Both the position numbers and the translations under genes were made by a program. Below are positions 8,329-18,548 of a stretch of 64,000 bases of DNA, in pieces; position 1 is the first letter of the stretch, and the number at the start of each line of letters is the position of its first letter. This DNA is from Alphaproteobacteria bacterium (GTDB lineage Bacteria > Pseudomonadota > Alphaproteobacteria > Rs-D84). The notes below the pieces were generated by a model. It was not told where the DNA came from and ran no database searches. It saw only the letters and a list, made by a program, of their open reading frames with translations. The DNA lies in the NCBI GenBank assembly GCA_009777955.1, contig WRKW01000002.1, positions 152,155 to 216,154 on the forward strand. Direction: 5' to 3'.

Positions 8329-11319
8329 CTGTTTTTTATCATGAATAACTTTACGCCTGACGCTTTTTGATACAGTATTTTTTGATACTTTGCGCTTTGC
8401 ATCCCGCAGTGCAACACGTTTTTTGGCGGCCATGATGGAATGCCCCCGCAACAATATTTGCTCTGATTTGCTTACCGCCGCAATCAGCCTGTAATAATAT
8501 TCTTTTTCTTCGTAACTGAACGCTTTGTTAAATTCCGGCAATAATTCCGCATGTATTTCTGCATATAGTTTTGCAAAATGATTTCGAATATCGCTAATAT
8601 TAATCTTATCTTTCTTAAAAATTTTATCTCTCAATAAAATCCTGGTCAATGTATCGGCCAAGATGTAATCATCTTTGATTTTTATAAATAAAGATTCGCC
8701 AAGCCCATCGCCAAAATCAGCAATTATATCTTTAAACAATATACGGGTCTGATGCATAGACGGCAAAGCATAATATTTATTTATTATACTTTCCATAACA
8801 CGTTGACGATCGGCAACCTCGCACAATCTTTTAAAATTATCATCACGATCTCCCTGGAACCATGCATGTGCCGCTTGTTCCGCCAATTGATCACGAATAT
8901 CTCTGGGTAAATATCTTGGCAATTCTTTAATACCCCGATCAACAACAATTTTATTTGCCCAGGATATTATAGCCGTGGTTTCTTCTTGGGACAACCCGGT
9001 TTCTTCCAAAATTCGTGAAACCGAAAATATATTATATTCTGACAGCGCACCTTTAACCATTTCAGAAATAAGACGTGTTTTTATTTTTTCGCGGATATAT
9101 GAACTATTTGTCTGCTGGCCAATATATATCAAATTGGCGATACCCAAAAACTCTGTATTGAACGTAATTCCGATATCTATATCTTCGTCATTTACATTAC
9201 TTATAAAATATGAAAATTCTGATATACAATCTTCCGACAGCCCGCCCTTTGAAAAATCAGATATAGCATGAGTGACTATTTTTTTACCCAGTGGTGTTCC
9301 CGTTGTCATTTTATAAAAACCATTGAAACCTGAGTAACCAAAAATCCAAGAATCCAACATCATTTCAATACCGGAATTTCTATCCTCTATATCGGTAACT
9401 CTTTTTATAAACCAATAAAGATTGTCTTTAAATTTTTTATCAAGACTGTCTTTTTCCTGAACCGCCAAACGGGCTAATTCTTTTGCGGTTATTGGTATCT
9501 GTGTACCCCAACTATTTACAAAAGGATTTAACACACTTAATATACAATCGGGTAAATTATCAATCAGTCCAGCTTTTGCAAATGTATGCACCATGGAAAG
9601 CTTTGTATCAACAGCTATATCTTTGATCCAAACCCTGTTATCAATATAATTTTTACAAAATTGTTTAAAATTTTCCGGAATTTGGGTATTGTCGCGCGCC
9701 CATTGATATACTTTTGCCATTGCACCCGGGTCTGTTTTTAATATTTCTATTTTTTCAATTTCCGGTAAAGAGTACAAATCCAAATATCCACCCTTTAATA
9801 AATCTATAATCCCATCCGCATTTTTGACAATATAGTAGATATTATGGGCACCATCCAGATAAATCCGGCGGTCTGTCTTGTATATTCCCTGTTGTTCTTC
9901 TATATTCATCGCTTGGTTAAAAGCGGACTGCAATATATCACCTATCTCTCCAAATGATTTTCCATAAACGTTGGGGTTTCGATAAATTGTTTTGCCAGAA
10001 TCCGAACGAGCCGGATAAAATTCGGCGTTAAAAATATTATGGCCGGGATTATTCGAATTGCGACCGAAACAGGCAATTCCGCCGTACCCTATGTCATATT
10101 GAATCATATGAGCATTAGTACCCAAAGCATGCATACAAGTCTGCCAATCCTGATATGTATTTTGTGTCGCGATATCCCATGGATATTTGGAAAATACCAG
10201 CAAATCCGCTATATCTATGCGCCCACGCCCCGCTTTACCGGTATTTGCGCCAAATTCTTCGGCGTATGGCGCGTATTTTCCCGATAAATCTTCCAGTGCG
10301 CCAGTAAAACATTCCCGGTACTGGTCGGCATCCATATCAGAGCTTGCACCCATGTTATACATTTCTTTGCTGATATGCATCATGAATATGGGATTATTCT
10401 TGAAAAAATTTATAAATTTTTGGTTTTGAACCCTTTTTTTACCGCTGACATGGGCTTCCTTTGCCCTTTCGGCAGAAAGGGCAAAAAAACCTTGCAACGA
10501 GTACGGATATTTATGAAAATCTACCAGTATACGTAATAATTCAATATCAGAACAATCCAATTTTTCGGCATTTTCCTTGGATAGATCTTTGATAAATGAA
10601 TTAAACTTCTGTACCAATCTTGATAATTTTTGCCGTCCCTTTGCACTTGTTCCCACAAAATCCCAGTCTATATAAAATACCCCCCGATCATCTTGGTGCA
10701 TACTTATATTGGTACTGGAATCCGATATTTCCGAAAATACATTAAAAGCTTTTGCCTGTCCCGGTTCCAACGGTTGTTCCAGCCGGGCGTATATGATATC
10801 TCTGCCACCGAATGCCGCCGGAAACGAAGTGTTGTTTTGTCTGCGGATTTCACTTCCTTTTTCTACTATATCCCGAAGTTTTTCATGCCATTTGGTACTG
10901 CTTTTATACAAAGTTTCTACATAATCCAATATTGCACGCGCCGGATCTTTTTTTTCTAACAGCGTGAATATTATGTCGGATGCAATCTGTCCCGCTGATC
11001 TTTTTTCTATGTCGCCGATAAAATTTTCACCCCCGAAAACTTCTTTTAATTCCTGACGCAACTCGTCCGGGCTTTGCGCTTGATAATAGATGGGATGAAG
11101 TATCTTTTGTTCTATTCCGTATATATACTTTCTTGTAATTACGATAATTCTTTGAATATTGTATAAAATATGCTTTCTTTCAGATTCCGATAAATTCAAC
11201 ATATCAATACGCGCACTGTATAATCCGCGCACCTCTTCACCCACGCGATCCCAATCCGCACGGAACATGTCGGTTACTTCATCGTCTGATAAAATATGAA
11301 TTTTTGGCGTATCCATCAA
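8323..11319 (-). CDS. 998-aa protein of unknown function
   Basis: Intact long ORF; internal segment KYPWDIATQNTYQDWQTCMHALGTNAHMIQYDIGYGGIACFG. Confidence 0.8.
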   Translation of the reverse strand: MMDTPKIHILSDDEVTDMFRADWDRVGEEVRGLYSARIDMLNLSESERKHILYNIQRIIVITRKYIYGIEQKILHPIYYQAQSPDELRQELKEVFGGENFIGDIEKRSAGQIASDIIFTLLEKKDPARAILDYVETLYKSSTKWHEKLRDIVEKGSEIRRQNNTSFPAAFGGRDIIYARLEQPLEPGQAKAFNVFSEISDSSTNISMHQDDRGVFYIDWDFVGTSAKGRQKLSRLVQKFNSFIKDLSKENAEKLDCSDIELLRILVDFHKYPYSLQGFFALSAERAKEAHVSGKKRVQNQKFINFFKNNPIFMMHISKEMYNMGASSDMDADQYRECFTGALEDLSGKYAPYAEEFGANTGKAGRGRIDIADLLVFSKYPWDIATQNTYQDWQTCMHALGTNAHMIQYDIGYGGIACFGRNSNNPGHNIFNAEFYPARSDSGKTIYRNPNVYGKSFGEIGDILQSAFNQAMNIEEQQGIYKTDRRIYLDGAHNIYYIVKNADGIIDLLKGGYLDLYSLPEIEKIEILKTDPGAMAKVYQWARDNTQIPENFKQFCKNYIDNRVWIKDIAVDTKLSMVHTFAKAGLIDNLPDCILSVLNPFVNSWGTQIPITAKELARLAVQEKDSLDKKFKDNLYWFIKRVTDIEDRNSGIEMMLDSWIFGYSGFNGFYKMTTGTPLGKKIVTHAISDFSKGGLSEDCISEFSYFISNVNDEDIDIGITFNTEFLGIANLIYIGQQTNSSYIREKIKTRLISEMVKGALSEYNIFSVSRILEETGLSQEETTAIISWANKIVVDRGIKELPRYLPRDIRDQLAEQAAHAWFQGDRDDNFKRLCEVADRQRVMESIINKYYALPSMHQTRILFKDIIADFGDGLGESLFIKIKDDYILADTLTRILLRDKIFKKDKINISDIRNHFAKLYAEIHAELLPEFNKAFSYEEKEYYYRLIAAVSKSEQILLRGHSIMAAKKRVALRDAKRKVSKNTVSKSVRRKVIHDKKQL

Positions 11320-11369
11320 TATACATTATAATAGGATACGTATAATTTGCAAGCTCCCCGGCCTTGTAT

Positions 11370-12647
11370 TCAAGAACAAAATTCCAGAACCCGGGGATCA
11401 AAAATAACATCTCTGGCGCGCAACGGCGTTGCAATATGCATATCGCTTGCCTTGCGGGTTCGTGATAATGCCACATATGTCTGGCCATGCGCGAATGCTC
11501 CACGCGAAATATCAACCACCACTGTGTCCAAAGTCTTGCCCTGGGCTTTATGTATCGTCATGGCGTACCCAAGTGCCAGCGGGAATTGTTTATAACTTCC
11601 GACTTCATTCTCTGTTAATTTATCGTTTTCATCGCGCGAATACTCCATTTTTTCCCATTTTTCTTGCTTGACTTCGACTATCTTTTTTTCACCATCTAAC
11701 AGCCGCACTTTTATGTCCTTTGCATTCAATTCGCATATTATACCCATACTCCCATTATGCCATTCACCACGATCGGAATTTTTTACAAATACCACCAGGG
11801 CACCGATTTTCAAGTTAAGATTCATGGGCGCGGGCACGTCTTTTTCATTAAAGGTGCCGGACAATTCCCCGGAATAAGCAACCACAGGTGCCGCAATTTG
11901 CGCCAACCGTACGGAATTTATGTTATCTGCCACCGCACGGAATGGGGTAATTATCATGGCATTAGCCAGACGGACGGCATCTTCGATTTTACAGGCATTA
12001 AAATATTCCAATGCCTGTGCTGGATTTTCAGCACCGCGCAATACTGTCAAATTATGCAACAATGCATCGTCGCTCTGCCGGTATACAAGGTCAAAATCCG
12101 CACGTGAAAAATCTGCTCTTTGATATGCATAAGAATCAAAAAAATATGCATTCGGATGACCGTATGCTTCGGAATAGTATTGTTCTGCATCACGGGTGAT
12201 TACGGGCGGTAATTGAAACAAATCCCCAATCGCGACAACTTGCAAACCACCGAACGGTGCATTATTCTTTCGTGCCTGACGGGCCAATATATCCATGGCA
12301 TCCAACAAATCTGGTGGCACCATTGATATTTCATCTATGACAAGCAAATCCGCCGCGGCAAGAACATTGCGTGGACGGGATTTAAGTTTCAGTAATTCTG
12401 GCGCAACAAAACCCCGCGGCGCGATTTGAAAAAGCGAATGGATTGTCTGCCCCCCGATATTCAGTGCCGATACCGCTGTCGGACATGCGCAAATTATGCG
12501 TTTCTTTGATGCTGATTTCAGATAATTAACGAATGTCGATTTTCCGGTTCCGGCCTGTCCCAATATAAGCATATTTCGCAAATCACTTTCGATCAGATTA
12601 AATGCGTGTAATTGGATATCGTTTAAAATCGGTGCAATCAAAGACAT
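11370..12647 (-). CDS. Pif1/RecD-like SF1B helicase
   Basis: GQAGTGKST, VIDEISMV, VAIGDLFQLPPV, LALGYAMTIHKAQGKTLD, GQTYVALSR. Confidence 0.88.
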   Translation of the reverse strand: MSLIAPILNDIQLHAFNLIESDLRNMLILGQAGTGKSTFVNYLKSASKKRIICACPTAVSALNIGGQTIHSLFQIAPRGFVAPELLKLKSRPRNVLAAADLLVIDEISMVPPDLLDAMDILARQARKNNAPFGGLQVVAIGDLFQLPPVITRDAEQYYSEAYGHPNAYFFDSYAYQRADFSRADFDLVYRQSDDALLHNLTVLRGAENPAQALEYFNACKIEDAVRLANAMIITPFRAVADNINSVRLAQIAAPVVAYSGELSGTFNEKDVPAPMNLNLKIGALVVFVKNSDRGEWHNGSMGIICELNAKDIKVRLLDGEKKIVEVKQEKWEKMEYSRDENDKLTENEVGSYKQFPLALGYAMTIHKAQGKTLDTVVVDISRGAFAHGQTYVALSRTRKASDMHIATPLRARDVIFDPRVLEFCS

Positions 12648-12672
12648 GGTAACATAGTTACCTAGTTCTCTC

Positions 12673-13047
12673 TTGAAAAGCAAGTATAAAAAAATTTATA
12701 ATACTTTGATGTCACAAGAATACCAGGATTTATTTTTTATTTTGACTGTGTCAAATCCACGTACTGCCCTTTATAACTCTGTGCTTTTTCATTGTCCAAA
12801 ATACCCGCATAAAACTGAATCAGATTGTATCTGTAAAACGTGGGATACAGATAATGATGTACGCATAAAACTTGCCGGGGAAGAATTGCTTTTCAGAAAA
12901 ATTTCTTATAAAACCTGTGACTCTGTTGGCTTTCATTTAACCGCAGATGAAAGATCTATAAAATTGTTGCACAAGCATATGATGGATACATGCGAATATT
13001 ACCGAAATGCATCCTGTAAAAAAATAAAATCTACGCAACATATCTGA
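12673..13047 (+). CDS. hypothetical Cys-containing protein
   Basis: 124-aa ORF divergent from the helicase. Confidence 0.45.
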   Translation: MKSKYKKIYNTLMSQEYQDLFFILTVSNPRTALYNSVLFHCPKYPHKTESDCICKTWDTDNDVRIKLAGEELLFRKISYKTCDSVGFHLTADERSIKLLHKHMMDTCEYYRNASCKKIKSTQHI

Positions 13048-13145
13048 TTTATTGAAAACGCATACTGTACGCAAACAGACTTTAAATGGTAACAAAATTG
13101 CCGTCATGTATGCGGCTGTGGATTATGATTAAACCGCGCCGGGGA

Positions 13146-14690
13146 TTATTTACATAATTCAGATGCGCCGCCGATTTGCTGCAGTTCGTTACAGGCCGCC
13201 CGCAATTCATCAATGGCTTTTTGATATTCAATCCTTTCATCTGGTGTCATTCGCAAATGCAATAATTGTTCAGGGTTAAGCGCGGCCTGACCCTGAACCG
13301 CCCCGCCGATCATACTATTCCCGAATAATTCCATCGCACCAACACCCACTGCGGCACCACCGACAGCACCGCCAACCGTGGCCCAATTGCGACCACGTCT
13401 GCGTTGATCTAAGATTTGTTTTTCCAAATCGGATTTATTTACCCAATCACCACAGTTTATATTCTGGTCAACCATAAAATATCGCGGACGAATACCGGTC
13501 AATATTACACGCGGATCTGATGATGTTATCTCTACACGCGCCCAACAGGCATTATTACTGGGACTGTTAACATTTTCTGTCAGCATATAATATTCTGCAC
13601 CGTTTGCCCCGGCTTTGGCCGCCCAAACAAAATCCATACTACGGGAATTTGCATTACACTCTTCTTTGCTTCTTGCCCCGGTTAATACAAAATCATCGCC
13701 AAAGTCCGAAACCGCATTACTGGCTACATTGCACTTTATATCTTCGAATCCTTGGTTTAATTGCCGATTTTTAACAATACGGTTTACTATGATTCCGCCC
13801 AGTGCGCCCAGTGCGACACCTGCGACAGCATTGGACGTAAGACGGGCTGTATTAAAGTCGCCATCGGCATTTCGCCAAACGTTTGCCGTCTGATCGACAT
13901 ATTTGTCTTTTATACGCTTGATTTCCGTGTCTAAATTTCGAATCTTTTCCAAAAGTTCCGATAATCGCAATCTGTTTGCTTCCGCAATTTGTGCCTGTTG
14001 TATACGCTGTTGTTCCATTTGTTCTCGCTGATTTATAACGCTTTCCAGATATGTTACCATTTCTTGATATCCTACTCTTCTTGCTATATCAAGCGCGGTT
14101 TCTCCCCGGTCATTTCTTGCATCTATATCAATATTGTGTTCATTTATCAAAAGTTTTGCGATTTCAATTCCATTAAGTGTTGCTAAGTCTGAGAACCAAT
14201 CGGCATCCGCAACCCTATGCAATAATGTATCATTATTGTCACATTTTACATTTGCATTACCTCCCTTTCCAATTAAAAATTGAAAAACGATTAACCCACC
14301 CTGCCTTGCAGAGTGACATAACGGATCATACTCGCTATGTATTGCTCCGCGGTTGATTAATAATTCTACGAGCTTTACATGTTCCTGTGTGTTTTCATAA
14401 GAACGATCTATAGCCCAATCCAAAGCAGTCATATGAGAATCATCACGTAGATTAACATTTGCTCCTTGGTTTATCAAAAATTCAGATATATCGTAATTTA
14501 ATCTTCGGATACTATTCATCAACGGGGTATAGCCATAATCAGTCTCACGAGTATCAATCAATCCTGGATTGGCTGCAAATGCGGCTCTTACTTCATCTAT
14601 ATTGTTCGAAAAATAATCGTCATTTGCAAATGTACAGGTAGAGTAGACTGTCATCACCAAAACCATCAAAATTGGCAAAAATTTATTCAT
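13146..14690 (-). CDS. secreted ankyrin-repeat protein with C-terminal glycine-zipper segments
   Basis: Signal peptide; ankyrin repeats (GYTPLMNSIRRLNYDISEFLINQGANVN etc.); GGAVGGAAVGVGAMELFG. Confidence 0.82.
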   Translation of the reverse strand: MNKFLPILMVLVMTVYSTCTFANDDYFSNNIDEVRAAFAANPGLIDTRETDYGYTPLMNSIRRLNYDISEFLINQGANVNLRDDSHMTALDWAIDRSYENTQEHVKLVELLINRGAIHSEYDPLCHSARQGGLIVFQFLIGKGGNANVKCDNNDTLLHRVADADWFSDLATLNGIEIAKLLINEHNIDIDARNDRGETALDIARRVGYQEMVTYLESVINQREQMEQQRIQQAQIAEANRLRLSELLEKIRNLDTEIKRIKDKYVDQTANVWRNADGDFNTARLTSNAVAGVALGALGGIIVNRIVKNRQLNQGFEDIKCNVASNAVSDFGDDFVLTGARSKEECNANSRSMDFVWAAKAGANGAEYYMLTENVNSPSNNACWARVEITSSDPRVILTGIRPRYFMVDQNINCGDWVNKSDLEKQILDQRRRGRNWATVGGAVGGAAVGVGAMELFGNSMIGGAVQGQAALNPEQLLHLRMTPDERIEYQKAIDELRAACNELQQIGGASELCK

Positions 14691-14798
14691 GAATTAACCT
14701 TTCCGGTTTTTGGCGGACATCGCGAAAACCATCAAAATCGCGATGCGATTTTGGTGGTCTTATGCCCCTTGCCCTGTAATCCAAGAAGTGTATTACAT

Positions 14799-14812
14799 GT
14801 GTGTGTGTGTGT
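14799..14812. repeat. (GT)7 microsatellite
   Basis: acatgtgtgtgtgtgtgtag. Confidence 0.9.
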
Positions 14813-15097
14813 AGATTTCTGCGGGTTTCGGCCGAACGATCATTCCGGCTTTGGCAATCCATAATTTAAATGGTTCATTTTTTACTTTGGATTGACCAAT
14901 GTTTTCATACCCGAATAATTTTATACTTGTCGATTTCATCATACGATCAGTATAAAAAAATTCGACTATAAAGTCCAGAATAATTCTGTAAAAGACACAT
15001 CCAGGGTCATGACCCAAAAATTTCCACTTGCAAAAGCCCAAAAAAGCCATATAATACGCCAAGTTGTCCGCCTGCGCTTGCGCTACGGCGTGACTTT

Positions 15098-15174
15098 GGG
15101 TCGGTAGCTCAGTTGGTTAGAGCGGAGCGCTCATAACGCTTTGGTCCGGGGTTCGAGTCCCTGCCGACCCACCA
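15098..15174 (+). tRNA. tRNA-Met/Ile2 (anticodon CAT)
   Basis: gggtcggtagctcagttggttagagcggagcgctCATaacgc...gttcgagtccctgccgacccacca. Confidence 0.9.
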
Positions 15175-15246
15175 CCGTTTTTGTCCGAACGAAGTGAGGA
15201 TTACAAAAACGAGTGCCCGCCGTAGCCCGCAGGGCGAAGGCTGGGC
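15175..15246 (+). repeat. tRNA-trailing structured element (copy A)
   Basis: GTTTTTGT...ACAAAAAC then GCCC GCC gta GCCC gca GGGC gaa GGC t GGGC. Confidence 0.65.
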
Positions 15247-15403
15247 TGACCAAGTTCGGAACTCCGCCACGAAGGTTCACCATCATTTCTGTCCGAACGA
15301 AGTTATAAATACCGCCGCAGCACGCGGGACAAAGGCTGGACTGACCAACTATCAAATAGCACGGGATAAATCAAAAGGCTCGCAATTTGCGAGCCTTTTG
15401 TTT

Positions 15404-16990
15404 TCATTCCGACCTATCTGGAAATTCCCCGCGGTCAAGCATTGCGGAAACTTCAAAGTGTTTGATTTTTTTCGCAGATGTTTGTGGCAAATCATCTTCC
15501 GTTATCGCAAAATGATTTACCCATTTATATGGCGCAATCGTAAGGTTCGAAGCTTTTATCAACAAATTGACTTTCATCAGCGAAGTGCCCGGCTTTACTT
15601 GAAACACTGCATACGGAACAACTTTACCTTTTATCGTCCTTTCCAACACCGCCGCAGCAAGGATTTCGTCGTTCCCCAGGTACAGATCTTCCAATTCGTC
15701 CGGCCATACTTTTTTACCGCTTTCTAAAACTATGACCTGTTTCTTTCTGCCTTTGATAATCAGGCGTTTTTTTGCATCCAATATTCCCAAATCCCCCGTT
15801 TTGAACCATCCGTCTTCAAATGCTTCTGCATTCGCGGCATCATTGCCAATATATCCATTCATGACAAGATTTCCGCGAACCCAAATTTCGCCGACCCCAT
15901 GTTTGTCGGGATTATGGATTTTGATTTCATTCCCGGGAAGCGGACCTGCATAATGCATAGTTCCATCGGCTTGTCTGAATTTAAAATTAAAGTTCGATGG
16001 TCCGGTGGTTTCGGTAAGGCCATAGCAATCACCCACAACAAACCCCAACCGTTCGAAAAATTTGCGAATTCTTGGCTTCAGGGTCGCACCAGCAGACACA
16101 AGCACTTTTACCCGCCCGCCGAATATTTCGTGTATCGGATCCGTAACTTTTTTAACAATCCCGCCCAGACCCACGGCGCGCAAAAGGCCACGCATTCCCA
16201 TGATTATTTTCATCGCTGCGTATTTTTTCTTTTCTTTTGCACCATCTATTATCTTTTTATAAAATCCTTCCCATACACGCGGTACCGCGGGAATAACATG
16301 CGGACGATATTGTGCAAAATCTTTCAGAAATTCTTTCGGATTCAACACCGGTTGCAGTAAAATGCTGCATCGCAACACAATCGGCGCGATTATGTTGATA
16401 ACAACACCATATATGTGATACAATGGAAGAAACCCGTAAAACATATAACCCGGGTTTATAACGGGTTTGTATTTTAATGCACCGTTACCCAATGCCACCA
16501 GATTGCTGTGTGTTAACCCGACAATTTTTGGATTCCCCGTAGAGCCCGAAGTAAAAGACAACATTGCCATATCTTCATGCCCCACGTCGACAGCGACAAA
16601 ATCAGATTCGCTGGTGGTATCCAAAGTTTCAATATCGTACATTTCCGGGCCATTTTGGATAAAATAAGGTTTCTGAGCCAATACCAGCCTGCAATCAGTA
16701 TGTCTTATCATGTTCAGATGTTCTGTCTTTGACAATCCCGTATCCAGCATAAGCACCTTTGCGCCCTGCGAAAGCAGTGCAAAATACGACTTTATAAATT
16801 CGGGGGTATTGCCGGACAAGATGGCAACCGTATCACCTTTTTTGATTTTAAATTTTTGTTTCAGCATTACCGCGCGCTGTTTTACTTTGGTTAACAAATC
16901 CGCATAAGTTTCGTTTTGTCTGACAAAGAATATCTTGTCTTTGTTCTCGGTACAAATCTTTTGCATCATGTCATACATATTTTTAAACAT
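15404..16990 (-). CDS. AMP-forming acyl-CoA synthetase
   Basis: LSFTSGSTGNPKIVGLTHSN, YGLTETTGPSNF, GWFKTGDLG, IIKGRKKQ. Confidence 0.9.
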   Translation of the reverse strand: MFKNMYDMMQKICTENKDKIFFVRQNETYADLLTKVKQRAVMLKQKFKIKKGDTVAILSGNTPEFIKSYFALLSQGAKVLMLDTGLSKTEHLNMIRHTDCRLVLAQKPYFIQNGPEMYDIETLDTTSESDFVAVDVGHEDMAMLSFTSGSTGNPKIVGLTHSNLVALGNGALKYKPVINPGYMFYGFLPLYHIYGVVINIIAPIVLRCSILLQPVLNPKEFLKDFAQYRPHVIPAVPRVWEGFYKKIIDGAKEKKKYAAMKIIMGMRGLLRAVGLGGIVKKVTDPIHEIFGGRVKVLVSAGATLKPRIRKFFERLGFVVGDCYGLTETTGPSNFNFKFRQADGTMHYAGPLPGNEIKIHNPDKHGVGEIWVRGNLVMNGYIGNDAANAEAFEDGWFKTGDLGILDAKKRLIIKGRKKQVIVLESGKKVWPDELEDLYLGNDEILAAAVLERTIKGKVVPYAVFQVKPGTSLMKVNLLIKASNLTIAPYKWVNHFAITEDDLPQTSAKKIKHFEVSAMLDRGEFPDRSE

Positions 16991-17115
16991 AATCCAACCT
17001 TTTTGTTTGTTTTGCCACTATGGCAGTGGCCATTATACAAAATTCCGATAATAGACCACAACTTAATTAATTGTTTGACATCCCCAGTGACGTGAATTAC
17101 CATGAAAAGCCGAAC

Positions 17116-17202
17116 GGTCTTGTGGCGGAATGGTAGACGCTGAGGACTTAAAATCCTTTGGGCATTGCGCCCGTGTGGGTTCAAGTCCCACCAAGACCAC
17201 CA
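17116..17202 (+). tRNA. tRNA-Leu (anticodon TAA)
   Basis: ggtcttgtggcggaatggtagacgctgaggactTAAaatcc...gggttcaagtcccaccaagaccacca. Confidence 0.92.
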
Positions 17203-17372
17203 CCAAATTTCGTTATTGAGCGGAAAAGCCGCGAAATTAAGAAATTTGAGTGCCCGCCGTAGCCCGCGGGGCGAAGGCTGGGCAAAATTCCCCGATTTTT
17301 CACATCTGCCTTATAATCGGACAAATTATAGCTTAAATTTTGTAAAAATTATTGATTTTCAGCCGGTTTCGA
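17200..17372 (+). repeat. 173-bp direct repeat copy 1 (contains structured element copy B)
   Basis: Near-identical to 18362-18534; differences are transitions. Confidence 0.92.
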
Positions 17373-17543
17373 ACTCTTTGAATAAAAAGTTTATATCCCC
17401 ATGCCCTGCAATCGTTGCCGTTCTAGTTAGAGTTCATAGTCGTATTTCAACCTATATATTTTTAGGTAGAGAGATTGATTTTCCAATTTTTAAATATACA
17501 ATAAGCATTCGGAGAAGATACAAACTAAATAATATGGATCATT

Positions 17544-18284
17544 TTGAATCGCTCTGAAATCAATCTTATCAATATTGGGGCATACAACAAACTTGCACCT
17601 GTTTACAAAAAACGAACCATCACTACGGGTCGCTATCCTGTTTTAACATCTATATTATTGGATGATGGCGACAAAAGACAATTCTTTGTCATAGATTCTT
17701 GCCAGTATAATTTTGAAATGGCATTTATTGATTTTTATACAAAGCAAAATGGCAATCAATCGCTCAAGATGCTAGATATTGGGTTTGGCGCTGGAAATAC
17801 ATTAAATTATTTTGCAGGTTCAGATTATGAAACAACAGGCGTGGATTTCTCAAAAAAGATGTGTGAAACAGCAAAAAAAGTCAGTCCAAAGTCAGAGATT
17901 CATTGCGCTGATATATTTAATGTTGATTTTAAAGATGAATGTTTTGATGTCATAACGATGATGTCTATGCTGTGCCAGTTGCCAACACGCGATGCGCGAG
18001 CATTATTGACGCAGGTTAGACAGTGGTTGAAGCCAAACGGATACATTTATGCCTCTACATCCGTGGAAAATAATAGCGAGTCAGGAGTGTTTGTAAAAGA
18101 AACCATTGGTTGTTATAACTTAGGGAAGTCGACGATTAAACGCTTTCGCACAAATTATACAATAGACCGGTTTATCAAACTACTCGAATCTTCCGGGTTT
18201 GGAATTGTGATGCCATTTATAACATACGAGAAAAACAAAAAATCAAAACGTCAGTTCCAAGGTTATATATGTAAGTTGCGATAA
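17544..18284 (+). CDS. class I SAM-dependent methyltransferase
   Basis: LDIGFGAGNTLNYFAGSDYETTGVDFSKKM motif I/II. Confidence 0.82.
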   Translation: MNRSEINLINIGAYNKLAPVYKKRTITTGRYPVLTSILLDDGDKRQFFVIDSCQYNFEMAFIDFYTKQNGNQSLKMLDIGFGAGNTLNYFAGSDYETTGVDFSKKMCETAKKVSPKSEIHCADIFNVDFKDECFDVITMMSMLCQLPTRDARALLTQVRQWLKPNGYIYASTSVENNSESGVFVKETIGCYNLGKSTIKRFRTNYTIDRFIKLLESSGFGIVMPFITYEKNKKSKRQFQGYICKLR

Positions 18285-18361
18285 TTCTTGAAAATTTGAA
18301 TCTGTTGTACCAACCTTTAAAAGGATTGGAAATCGTTAGTTAGAAACTCGTGTAATATATT

Positions 18362-18534
18362 CCACCAAATTTCGTTATTGAGCGGAAAAGCCGCGAAATT
18401 AAGAAATTTGAGTGCCCGCCGTAGCCCGCAGGGCGAAGACTGGGCAAAATTTCCCAATTTTTCATATTTGCCTTATAATCGGACAAATTATAGCTTAAAT
18501 TTTGTAAAAATTATTGATTTTCAGCCGGTTTCGA
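18362..18534 (+). repeat. 173-bp direct repeat copy 2
   Basis: See 17200-17372. Confidence 0.92.
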
Positions 18535-18548
18535 GCTACTATAAAAAC

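Noticed and set aside
14793-15062. 89-aa minus-strand ORF ending ...IYTHTHM
   Set aside because: C-terminus is encoded by the (GT)7 tract and no domain is seen; could be real but not supported.
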